Part shown: positions 1 to 11,400 of the stretch, piece by piece
How the letters are laid out: each line of letters begins with the position of its first letter
Numbering within the stretch: the stretch's first letter is position 1
Assembly: GCA_038496675.1 (NCBI GenBank)
Contig: CM076653.1
Coordinates: 21,814,476 to 21,878,475, forward strand
Length of the DNA stretch: 64,000 nucleotides
Reading direction: 5' to 3'
Source of the DNA: Rachycentron canadum
Taxonomy: Eukaryota; Chordata; Actinopteri; Carangiformes; Rachycentridae
Notes under the pieces: model-generated
Told to the model about the DNA's origin: nothing
Database searches by the model: none
What the model saw: only the letters and a program-made list of their open reading frames with translations
Program-made: the position numbers and the translations under genes

Positions 1-199
1 TTTTTTTTTTATCAAGTGAGTAAACCATAGTAAAGGACATTATATAGTCATATGGCAACAGATGGCATTAAAGTATCATTGCTTATTGTACTGAAAAGCA
101 GCCAACTGGTCATCATGGATGAAATGATGTCCTTTCTGGGTCTCGCTGTTATTACAATGGGAAATAACAAGCGGGGTGCACAGGCTACACTCATTGGAT

Positions 200-1470
200 T
201 TTGATGAACAAGTCATTCAAATTTAAAATATTTACTGATGTACACTGTATAATTTGTTAAACAAAATGACATAGCACTAGTCAATGGACACCAAATCATC
301 TGCCCACTGAGCGCAGGATTCACAATTTTATTGTGATTTATTTTTTTTTAATTACACCGAAAATCAAAGTCAAATATTGAAATCACAGGCTGATCCAACT
401 AGCATGAATTTCATCATGGCAGCTCATCATGTGACTCAGTGGTGTGTATAGCCCCTGTGTGCCTGTATGCACTAGCGACTCATCTGGAGCATGCCCTGAT
501 GTTGTGGGAGATATGACCTAGATCAGGACTTCATTGTGCTCTTGGACTGTCTGTGGCAGTACTTGACATCCCATACGTGCTCAGTTGGATTTAGGTCAGG
601 CGAACATGGGGGCCAGTCAATGGCATCAATGCCTTTTTCAACCAGGAAATACCCACACACTCTGGCCACGAGGCTGGGCATCGTCCTGCGCCAGGAGGAA
701 CACGGGGTACACTGGACCAGCGTAAGGTTTGTCAATTGCTCTGAAGACTTCATCCCAGTACCTAACAACATTCAGATAACGTTTACTGTGACATGGAGGT
801 CTGACGATCCACGGATATGCCTCCTCAGCACCTCCTCCTCCTCACCACCCACCGCCAAGTGGTCATGCTGGATCATGTTACAAGCAGCATAACGTTCACC
901 ATGACATCTCCAGACACTTTCGCGCCTATCACATGTGCTCAGGGTGAACCTGCTCTCATCTGTGAAGAGAATGGGGTGCCAAGGGCGGATCTGCCATTTC
1001 TGGTGTTCTCTGGCAAATGCCAACCAAGCTGCATCGTACTGGGCTGTGAACACAGGTCCTGCTTGAGGACATTGGGCCCTGATGCCACAATCATGGAGTC
1101 TGTTTCTCACAGTTTGGTCAGAAACATGCACACTAGTCGCTTGCTGGAGGTAAGTTTGTAGGGCTCTGGCAGTGCTCCTCCTGTTCCTCCTCGCTCAAAG
1201 GAGCAGGTACCAGTCCTGCTGCTGGGTGCATGCCCTTCTATAGCCTTGTCCAGGTCTCCCTGTGTAACAGGAGATATGGGAGATGCCTGTCTCTTGGTAT
1301 CCTCTCCATGCTGTTGCGACTCTGCCATGTGACACAGTGTGAAACCTTCTTGAGACCGCATGAATGCATGTGCCATGATTCACAATCACTTCTTTTTCCT
1401 AAACAGACAAATTGATATCCCTAAAGTTTAACTGACTTGGTGTTATACTGTGATCGTTCAGTGTTCCCAA
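200..1470 (-). mobile_element. Decayed Tc1/mariner DNA transposon
   Basis: The transposon lies antisense to the gene. Minus-strand reading frames between about 1200 and 510 spell Tc1 transposase blocks in order: VSDQTVRNRLHDCGIRA (DNA-binding region), then ILFTDESRFTLSTCDRR around the first catalytic Asp, then HGERYAACNMIQHD. A second-Asp region reading QDDAQP lies in another frame, followed by DAIDWPPCSPDLNPTEHVWD near 570-640. Stops and at least one frameshift break the frame between the second-Asp and third-Asp blocks, so this is dead. The ends near 200 and 1470 are estimated from remembered flanking sequence of this fish family; intact inverted repeats were not verified. Confidence 0.85.
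510..1200 (-). pseudogene. Tc1-like transposase pseudogene
   Basis: These are coding remains of the transposon at 200-1470. The DDE-domain catalytic surroundings are recognisable, but the reading frame changes between about 770 and 650 and stops interrupt it. The C-terminal part after EHVWD is truncated by a stop near 523. It is not functional and plays no part in the host gene. Confidence 0.8.
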
Positions 1471-2207
1471 AATATAATACAAGAGCAGTGGAGTTTGTTT
1501 GATCTGAAGTTTAAAATCCTTTTGACCAACCTGGGCACAATTAGATAGCTTTAAATAGATTTTCTTTGCAGCTGTAGCGGATTTTCTAATATTCTGTTTT
1601 CAAACTGACTAATGCTTATGTACAGGTGAAAAGGCCATGCTTCTTCAATTACATAGTTTTTAAAAGGAAGATGAAAATGGAAGTTCAATAAAAAGAATAA
1701 AAGTGCAAATCAATGTTTTTTACTTTTCACTTTGTTTTATATTCATTTTCAAATTGCTTTAAATTTTTTTCTTTTTTTTTTTTACCATTGCACTTTTTTC
1801 ATTTTCATTTTAGAATAATTTTGCTAGGATTAATTTCAGTGTGCCTGTTTCTTTTCCTGCTGTAGATTAAAGCATTAATTATTTAATGAATGAAAACTGC
1901 ACACTGTAGATTGATGTTTCAGCAAGCTAAACCTTAATGAATAGCTTATCTTAAATCATGATAATGACATTTGAAATTATAGCTAAAATTTAAATTGGAT
2001 AGTCACATTCAACTTGAGGTCATTGCTTTAAATTTTTGTCTGTGCTCTACAATATAATTATATTCTAAAATGGATTTCTTACATGGGTCAGTATGGACAA
2101 GAAAAAGTCAAATTTACGTATTACAAGTTGTTCCTGTATATTTATCAGGGCTCTTTTGTATTTGCTTGAAGATCTCTAAACTGCGCTTTCTAATTTTCTC
2201 CTCCAAG

Positions 2208-2423
2208 GTGTCCAATTCACTTTTCACTCCTTCCACTTGGAGGATCACCATGACTACCTTCTGATAACAGAAAATGGCAGCTTCGCCCAGCCACTGGCTC
2301 GACTCACGGGCTCCGAGAGGCCGGCGCCGGTTAATGCTGGCCTGTATGGAAACTTCAAGGCTCAGCTGCGCTTCATTTCTGACTTCTCCATATCACTGCA
2401 GGGATTCAACATCTCCTTTTCTG
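2208..2423 (+). CDS. csmd3: csmd3 exon 1 of window: second half of CUB6
   Basis: The exon is 216 nt with phase 1 at both ends. It follows CTCCAAG and ends TTT TCT G before GTGTGT. It reads from VQFTFHSFHLEDHHDYLL to GFNISFS, which is the C-terminal two thirds of a CUB fold. The acidic calcium-site pattern is present: Glu and Asp in HLEDHHD, and Asp in FISDFS. Potential N-glycosylation sites are ENGS and FNIS. The first part of this CUB lies in an exon upstream of the window. The donor is discussed in the findings because a stronger-looking GTAAGA lies 4 nt downstream. Confidence 0.93.
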
Positions 2424-5400
2424 GTGTGTAAGAGGCAGAGAGGGGGTAGATAGCAAAAGTGACAGACAGAACTAGAAAGACAACTCCTTCCATTTTGAGA
2501 TCAAAAGTAGTAAGCCTCTCCTTCCGCTGTGCGTAAAATGTGCCGCAGGCTGCACCGATCAGTGGAGGATAATTAAGATACAACAAGGTCACGCAGGTAG
2601 AGGGCATTTGAACCGTGATAGGAATGATCATTAAAGCATGCCATGTTGGTCAAACAGTGGGGGGGGGTCTACAGAAGTAATGGCGGCCTCATGTAGAGAC
2701 CAAGAAATGGAGAAATAGAGAGAGGTAGAGTTACTGGGCTTAGGGAGGGAGATGGAGAGAGAGAGAGAGGAGATGAGACAGATGGTGATGCTGAGTGAGC
2801 AGGGTTGATGGAGAGGGCGGGAAGAGAGAGAGAGAGTGAAGGAGAGAGAAAGAGCGAGAGACAGTAAAGTTGACAAAAGGAGAGAGAGAGTCTGCTTCAT
2901 GGGCATTCTGGCTAAATGTTTGCCTGCTGTTCGCTGAAGTGAAGCACAACTTATGCAGCCATGAATATTCATTAAATTTAGTTTGTGTATGTATATTGTA
3001 TGTGTGTGTATGTTGTGTGTTTGTCCATGCTCTGTAATTAGCATCTATAGATTTCCTGATTAGAATTCATTTTTTAACCTTTTATGACCTTTGATGAAAA
3101 TTTGCCAATGCTGTCAGGCCACATTCCACACTCGGGTGCTACTGTGGCGTGTTGCTGTGCTGAAATCAATGGGCCTACATTGCTCTGCATACTGTCAGAC
3201 ACAGGCCATGAAAGGAATGCTGCTGACCTTATTCTCCTTCATCTCCTTCAGTTGGATGAACATTTGTAATGATGAGGACACCACTAGCCCATATACAGTA
3301 TAATAATACTTCACACAGGGTGGTTATAGAGCTCATTCTTGATATAGATATCATGGGTTGAAGCTTTTTTTGGCATGTATCCCAACCTGATGAAGTGACC
3401 TTGAGCAAGACAGTTCATCCCCGCAAGCGACAATATTGTTTGCCTTGGCTACCATAAGTAGCAAACGATCATAATAGAATATTAGTAATACATTTTAAAT
3501 TTTTCCGCTAATCATCTTTCCAGAGTACGATCTCGAACCCTGTCTTGACCCTGGAACGCCCCGGTTCGGCTGGCACACGGGCTCCAGGTTCGGAATTGGT
3601 GACTCGCTGGTGTTCTACTGCAATACAGGCTATCGACTACAGGGGGCAAGGGAGATTGTGTGCTTGGGAGGTGGCCGCCGCATGTGGAGTGCCCCTCTGC
3701 CAAGGTGTGTGGGTACGTGGTCAGCTGCTTTTATTCTGTTTTCTTCCTTATTTATAAATGTCTATTGTAGTATTTAGCCGATCCCAGGTTTCAAATGCAG
3801 TGCACATCTATAAACTTTTTATGGGACATGGAAGAATTAGATTTGCTTTATTAAAAGTAAAAGCTTGGATCTGCAATTAATACTGATGTGAGCTGCTAGG
3901 TTAATACTATCCTGGGAGATCTCTTTTCCACTGGAGGCTGTACCAAAGGCAGGTTCAAGGGAAAGGATTTCAGAGATGCTCACTTACATTACTTGCACAT
4001 TTTTAGAGCTGATTTAGAGCGCAACCCTTTTTAAATAGTAAAGGCATCGTGTCACACCTGAAAAAGCTGTGATGACTTCAGCTTTTACACAGTAATAGTG
4101 TTGGGAGGCCAATAGGAAAAATATCTATCTTGATATTTGTAATCGGTTGTGGGTTTTAAAATCTATTTATGTTTATTCAGAACAGTTAAATGCTTGCTTA
4201 TGTTTCATAGTCTGCTCACAATGTGTCAGTGCCATCTGATAATGGTTATTATATTGTGAAAGTCATAAAAGGTATGGACACTTGGATGAATCAGTAATAG
4301 GAATCATCCAAATAAAACATCTGTATTATACCTTTATCTCGCTGTTATCTGTCTAACATGAAATGAATCAATGTCATTCTAGGGTGAAGTAGACGAGATT
4401 AGGAACAGTTCTTTAGGAATTTAGGAAAAGAGATTAGGAGATTAGGAATTGCAGTTGTTTTTGTTGGTTAACTGATTATGCCTCTTGTCTATGTGCTGGT
4501 TTTCTTGCAGCGGAGTGTGGCTCGACAGTCGCCAACAATGAGGGAGTTCTTTTGTCACCAAACTATCCAATGAACTATGACAACAGCCACGAATGTGTGT
4601 ACAGCATTCAGGTCCAAACAGGCAAAGGCATCAACATCACTGCCAGCACCTTTCAACTGGCACAAGGTGACATCCTTAAGGTAAAGACAAAATGCAGTTG
4701 ACAGAAGATCGATAACAACAAAAAAAAAACAACAAACAAACAAATAAAAAAACAGACAGCTTCCATTTTTAACTAAGCCAAATCAAATTGTGTCATATTT
4801 TAGAAGTGGTTGAGTATATGAGGCAGGTCCTGGTGCTTTGTATTATCTACAACACAGGAAACTAAAAAAGGATGTTGCAGAAAGCACCAGGCAGAATGCA
4901 GAATTGTTTTGCCTTTAAAGGATTTGTTTCTTTGCTCAAGGGCATTTTAACAGATTTGGTAAGCACCACAGATGTGATGCAAATGACTATGTAGTCCACA
5001 CTTCACAGCTGGAATGCACCCTTTTTGGGATGCAGATGTCTTGTCTAATGTTTCAATTAGCTGAATTCTAGCTTACTATCTGTGCTCTTAGTAATGGAGT
5101 TGGGTAGACAGTAATCTCTTGTACTCAGTCATTTAGTGAACATCTGAAATGTGGAAAGTCTTGCTTATAGGGCTAAATTGAGTTGAAGAAAAAGGCAAGA
5201 AAGTATACCATTTACAAGGAAGAGCCTAGAGCCTTATATTTCATGTCTTGTTGTTTCACAGATGACAATCAGGAAAGATTATACATACTGCTGGAAATTT
5301 ATACTGATACTGGATAGAAAAGGTGTTTCTTCAACAAACAATTTACATTAGGTGCATGGTCCAAAACCTGTGCTAAAAGGTTAATGAATAAAGATTAAAA

Positions 5401-8400
5401 AGGCAACTATACTTTATAATGTTTAGCAAAAAACAAACAACAACAAACAAAAAACAAAAACAAACAAACAAAAAAAACAAACATGTAAGGCACCTTACTG
5501 TTTGCTTTGGGAATTCACTGGTTTAAAAGTTCATAACTTTTACTCACTAACTCAATTTGAAATATTAAATTAAATATATAAATATGATCTAAATAGAACA
5601 GTTAATCACACCTCTAAAATAGTCTTTTTCTGACACGAGTCCCACCATCAGCCTGGATTAATCAACTCTGCAGAGGCTCACTATCAAATCAATGGGAGGA
5701 GTTATGGTCCTTCCACTCTAATTTCCACGTCTCATTTAGGACATCGGCTTTGCAATAGAGGTGCCATGTAAAACAGGATATACAGTATTAATTGCTGCTT
5801 TTTAATTGTTACCCTCTTTCTTCAGTATTTATATTTAATTCTTAATATTACCATTGTACTTTATTATAGGTAGTATTATAGGTAGTATAACCTTTAGAAG
5901 CACTCCACATCATGTCCTTCTCTGGCTCTGATCAGGTGTATGATGGTAAGGACGGTGCAGCCCCACTCCTTGGCACCTACACAGGAACGTTGATGCAAGG
6001 TCTGTCCCTCACCAGTACTTCCAACTATCTGTGGCTTGAATTCTACTCCGATCAGGAGGTGACAGCAGCGGGATTTCGGCTCATATACCACAGTGAGTCA
6101 CATCTCATTTCCCTGGGGGGGTGGGGCCCAAAGCTTTTCCAAATGAGTGAATTTAGCCTCACTTCAGGAGCCAGGCATTTCAAGTAGCAGAATTTAAAAG
6201 AAAATTTTAATTGACCCTCACCCTGCTTCACTGTGTCTTTCACTGTCAGGGTATCCATTAAACACAGCATGGTGTTTCTGCTCCATTCCTGCAGGAAAAT
6301 TAGCTTTTCACTCCCTTGCTCTCCCTTTACCTCCCTCTATTTGAATCTCTTTAACTTCTTTTGCTTTGCTCTTCACTTCCTCAGTTAGCGTCTGTGTCTG
6401 CCCAACTGTACCTTGTTAAAACAGGTGAATTATTGTTGGGATTGTCTGGAATGACAGTGTTTGCGTTGTGTGCGTTAGCAATGTGCATGCGCATGCACTG
6501 TAGACAGTGTGTGCCACCACATATGAGTGAGTGTGTTTATATTGAAAGCTTTGGTCATTGCTATAAGTGGGCCAGTAATAGATGGGTTTTGTTTCTCACC
6601 CTAATTGGCTTGCTGACTGTGTATTGTTGGTAACGGATTGTAATTTATTACTCTGACGAGAGGATGTTTTGGTGACACCGCGTTTTGCAGTCCAATTCAA
6701 AGTGTTTTTGTGTTTGTACTGCAATTGAGCTCTGTTTTTCTCCTTTTCCTTTTTGTTTAGCAGTGGCTTTTGTAAGGTAGAATTCAACATAGTTAGTGAG
6801 ACTGGAAACAGGACAAACTGTTTTGACTTGAGTGTGAAAGACAAAAAAAGTTTTTAGCTAACTTACTAGACCTACTAGTAGGTCTTTGAAAGAGTTAGCC
6901 AGTTATAACAGTTAGACAAATAGTTATAAAATAGTTCAAATAATATAACAGCAGAGAGGGTGAGAGTGTGGTGGGTGAACAGTTATGAACTATAGATACT
7001 GTCAGACCTGCAAAAATAATATACAGTCAACAGAAATGCGTACTCATTTATAACAACTAAAGAAATTGGCATCATCATCTAAATGCAACAACAATTAGTT
7101 CAGAAGAAATGAGAGTTTAATTATATGCTGCCTTTTTAGTTACAAAATGACCCATAATTAAGTATCACATAATTGGATTTCATTTCAGATTCTTCCAGGG
7201 ACGTGCAAAAGGTAAATAGCAGAATGTAAGCTCGCACCTTTTATCCAGCTCAAAGTGCAGTCTTTACTTGGTATTTTCAACCGGAATGAATAGGCCTTTT
7301 TAACTTGGAGAAGATTGACTGACGTATGAACAGCAAGAAGGCACGGGGAGGTTGGGGCATGGGCAGTTTAAATCTTGTCTGAACATGAAATCTGATCGTG
7401 TTTTCATGACTCTTCTACCAAAAGTGCTGAGGTAATTTTCTAAATGTGAGGAGTAACTGCTGGAGATTTACACTGGGCATGACACTTGTTATACTACCCT
7501 AACATCTGGCATGGGCACGGACCTCGCTGTGAGAAGAGATCATAAATCAGCAGTGCTGGGTTTATGTGCGGCTACTGCTGCTGCATAGCAGAACACTAAC
7601 CTTTAGTACCTGAAAGAGAGGAACACATATAAAGGCCACGGTCAAGTTCAGAAACATTGAGCTTAAGAGTTATTGCAACATTTTCTTGTTTGTGGCATGT
7701 TTATTTTATTTATTTTGTAATACCCCAAAGAGTTACAAGTGGATGGGCTGTTTCTCAATCGTGGTAAATGTCCACAGACAATTTAACATTTAATTGTGAA
7801 CGTCTAATTCTGCCCTCTGTCCAAACCAAATCTTTTCCTGCCAAGTAATATAATGGTACTGTAAGCTCAGTTCTCATTTGTGCTCAACCGGAAATTAATT
7901 CTCAAAGCTCAATCAATACCTCTTTACAATTCAGATAAATGGGAATATGGCGCTGGTTTACTTATTGGCTCTCTCCAGTCGACTTGGTTTTAAATGTTGA
8001 TTTTTAATTCGGTGTTTGTATGTGCTCATGGTCTTGGTGTTATCCCATTCTTCAACTCATATTCTTCTCTGCTTTCCTGTCTTTTCTAACTCTTACTCGT
8101 CTAGGCTTTGAGCTATCCCACTGTGATGATCCAGGTGTACCACAATTTGGCTTCAAAGTCAGTGACCAGGGTCACTTTGCTGGAAGTGCCATCACGTTTG
8201 GCTGTGATCAAGGTTACACCCTGCATGGCAGTGGCATACTTAAGTGTATGACTGGGGAGAGAAGAGCATGGGACAACCACCTCCCATCTTGTATAGGTAA
8301 TCCTTTCTTCCTATGTCTAAATGTCTATCTTTGTCTGTGTTTCCACTTTTGGTTCAAAACACTATATTCCTCCCTCCCTCTGCTTATATCTCATATTATT

Positions 8401-11400
8401 ATTCAGACCATGTACACTGTCAGCATTGTTCAGCTAGGTGTTAATCCCAAGGATTTATCCCTACATGATTTCTGCTTAATTGAACTGTGTTGAAAGAAAA
8501 TACCGTGCTTGTCATTTTGGAAGAGAATAGAAATGTTTTATTGTGAGTCATTGATCTCTCTTTGTTTTCTTGATGAAAAACTGGGTGTATAGATCCATTA
8601 AGAACTCTATATTGAAACAATCTGAACTGCTATTGAGTTTTCACTGTGTGGCTCGGTCTCTGTTTCACTGGAAGGCTATGTAATTTAAATATGTTAATCC
8701 ACAAGCAATTGATCAGCATTTTTCTAGAAGTGCAGCCATAATTATCAGAGCACTCATCAGATTGAGTCATTGACATAATGTACAGCTTTGGCTGTACTTT
8801 CATATTCAGAACATGCTGAGGCAGAGAGACAGAAATAATAAAGCTATTACCTGCACACTGCTAGAGTCTGGAAGGTGTTGTGAGGTAGTGTCTGTCTTGA
8901 TGTCTAGCAGTGATGGATTAGAGTAAAAAATGATTTACAAATTCTGTACGTGTGCAGAATTTCACTTTAAATGCCACTATGTCCTACAGCCTCCCTCAAT
9001 GAAACATATTTGTCCCTTTTTCCAGTAAAAGGAGTTCAGTCTTGCATTGTGGCTTGTTCAATACAAACACAAAAAAACTAAATTGGTCCATTCATTAACT
9101 GTTTAACCATGGTAGACCATCACTGAATGGTCAACACAACATTAATAGTGATCTTGGCATCTATGATCTAAATATGAAATGGGATTTCAGCTACTTCTCC
9201 AGGGCCACATCCTGGTTCCTGTCAAGGACTTTTACATTTGCTTGGTGTTATGGTGCTGTTTATAGCCCACCACTGTTGCACTCTAATGCAATTTTCCTAT
9301 TAATTAAGTGCTGTTTGTTCTGTAATATAGATAGTGAGATGATAACCAGAGGAGAGACAACATAGATTGGATGATAAGATATTCCTTCAGTCAGTAACAT
9401 TTGTAGCAGTGTCCTCTGTGCAATCCAACAGCCAGCCCATATATTCTCTGGACACAGTCTTTTAAAAGTTAATTAATGGCATCATTAGGAGGCATACTTA
9501 GAGACAAAACAAGTATTGCATCTGTGAGTATCTCTGGTCAGCCGGGAAGCCCTTGATGCAGTCCCATTACCTGTTAGCAGAAAATTGTTTATTTTCAGCA
9601 GAACTGTTCATTGGTCTTCATTGTAGCCTTTGGGCTTCAGTAATCTTGCACGAAAGAATTTTGCTCCGTATTCGGTTTCATCACATACACATTTACTTGC
9701 GTGTGCATGTGTCCTGTGGTGTGAGTGTGCATTTTTGGAGGTCTTTGTGTATTTTGTAACCACTCGTGTGTATGTGTGCGTGCAGCGGAGTGTGGTGGCA
9801 GCTTCAAGGGTGAGTCTACAGGGCGTATCCTCTCTCCTGGGTATCCCTTCCCCTACGACAACAATCTGAGGTGCACCTGGACAATTGAGGTCAACTCTGG
9901 TAACATTGTCAGGTAACATGGATATGTAATGTATGTATCTTGTAAGAATGAAAAATAATTTGATATCTTTGTATAACTCTCATCCATATATACATTTTTA
10001 GAAAACCATTTCAATTTAGAATATTTTAATTAAAAAGTGCAATGATTTATCAAAATGTGCAAACAGTTTTGCGTATCATTACTCATGAAATGTGGTGAAG
10101 TATAAAAAAATCTATAAAGTCTTAGTAAAAAAACCTTAATATATAACCTTATATATTTTGGCCTAATATATTACTTTTCTGCCAATATATTAGGCTTAGG
10201 TTTAAATCGAGAATTGAACACTCAGTGGATTTTGTTTGGTAAAAATAAGGGAAATTTGATTGACGTTATCAAGAGACTGCAGTTTATACAGAAGGATTTT
10301 GCTTAGAACTGATGGGAAATGGGAGTTGATTTACATACATCTTAAATTAACTGAGGTCATCCTAACTTGACCTGATTTCAAAAGAGTTAAAGACGAAAAC
10401 AACCTAAAAATGTTTTCATGAGATTCCGTCAAGATTTTCAACATGAAAAATTCTCCTCTAAAGCTAGTCATGTCATCAAGAGAAACAGCCTGCAGCAGCT
10501 CCATTAACAATGATTGGGAGTGGGACTTTGTAGACACTGACAGCACTCAGGGGGATTTTCCTGGGACATGGAAGCATTTTTTTTTTGGTTGAGAGCTTTG
10601 AGTATTACTGTGAAATAAAACCCATTTGGGCTTAGAGGTCGAAGTAAACATGATATGATTCCATAAAGTCAACGTCACATTCTTTGTCAGAGGAGCTGCT
10701 TCAGGCCATCTCTTGATGACGCTGCAGATAAGTCTCTGCTCTTGTATTTCTAACTTTGGCAGAAATTGATTGATGATATAAAATCTCAACTGAAATGCCC
10801 AATAGCATGGACACACTGTTTCTGGATAGATCTCTCTCTTTGAACTCTATTTCATCTTGTCAAGTTCAGCACCCATTTTTCTTGCCTTCTAAGGAACATT
10901 TGTTTTTGTTGTAATTGTGCAAGTGAGCACAGCCATTTTTAATTAAACAAAACATGAGTGAACTGAAGCTTAAATCATCTCAGTCTCATTGATCATACAC
11001 TATGTTGAAATAATGAACTGACTTGACTTAAAATGAATGAATTGAGCATCAAAGTAACAACTCCTGTGTTCACCTCTCTCAGTCTCCAGTTTCTTGCATT
11101 TGACACGGAGGCATCCCATGACATCCTGAAGGTATGGGATGGTCCTCCTGAGAATGAGATGTCATTGAGGGAGGTTAGCGGCTCACTGCTGCCTGAGGGA
11201 ATCCATTCCACTCTCAACATCGTCACCATTCAGTTTGAGACTGACTTCTACATCACCAAGTCTGGCTTTGCCATCGACTTCTCCAGTGAGTATTTTCTTC
11301 TGAGAAGCGGACAAACTGTAGGCGTATACTGTCTTTAGTTTGCTCTTAGTGTGAGTGAAGTGAATAACTTCAAGTGTATTACCCAGCTTTTGAGTAAATG

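Larger units (their letters stand above)
1..2207 (+). other. Intron upstream of exon 1 (partial)
   Basis: This is the 3' part of an intron whose beginning lies outside the window. It opens with a poly(T) run and carries a Tc1-like relic from roughly 200 to 1470. AT-rich sequence with T-rich runs follows at about 1730-1800. It ends in a pyrimidine-rich stretch and the acceptor CTCCAAG before 2208. I see no exon in it. Confidence 0.8.
2424..3523 (+). other. Intron 1 (1,100 bp)
   Basis: It holds a purine-rich (GA)n-like tract at about 2745-2900 and TG-rich sequence at about 2980-3030. A short stretch resembling a fish SINE tail lies near 3390-3425. Otherwise it is unique AT-rich sequence. Minus-strand open frames here, rich in Ser and Leu, are artefacts of the GA tract. 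Confidence 0.7.

Noticed and set aside
2631..3044. 137-residue minus-strand frame rich in Leu and Ser
   Set aside because: It is a translation of the GA-rich repeat tract.
8020..8493. 157-residue frame that includes exon 5
   Set aside because: Only 8105-8296 is exon; the rest is intron that happens to be open. Splice sites and domain borders agree with the shorter span.
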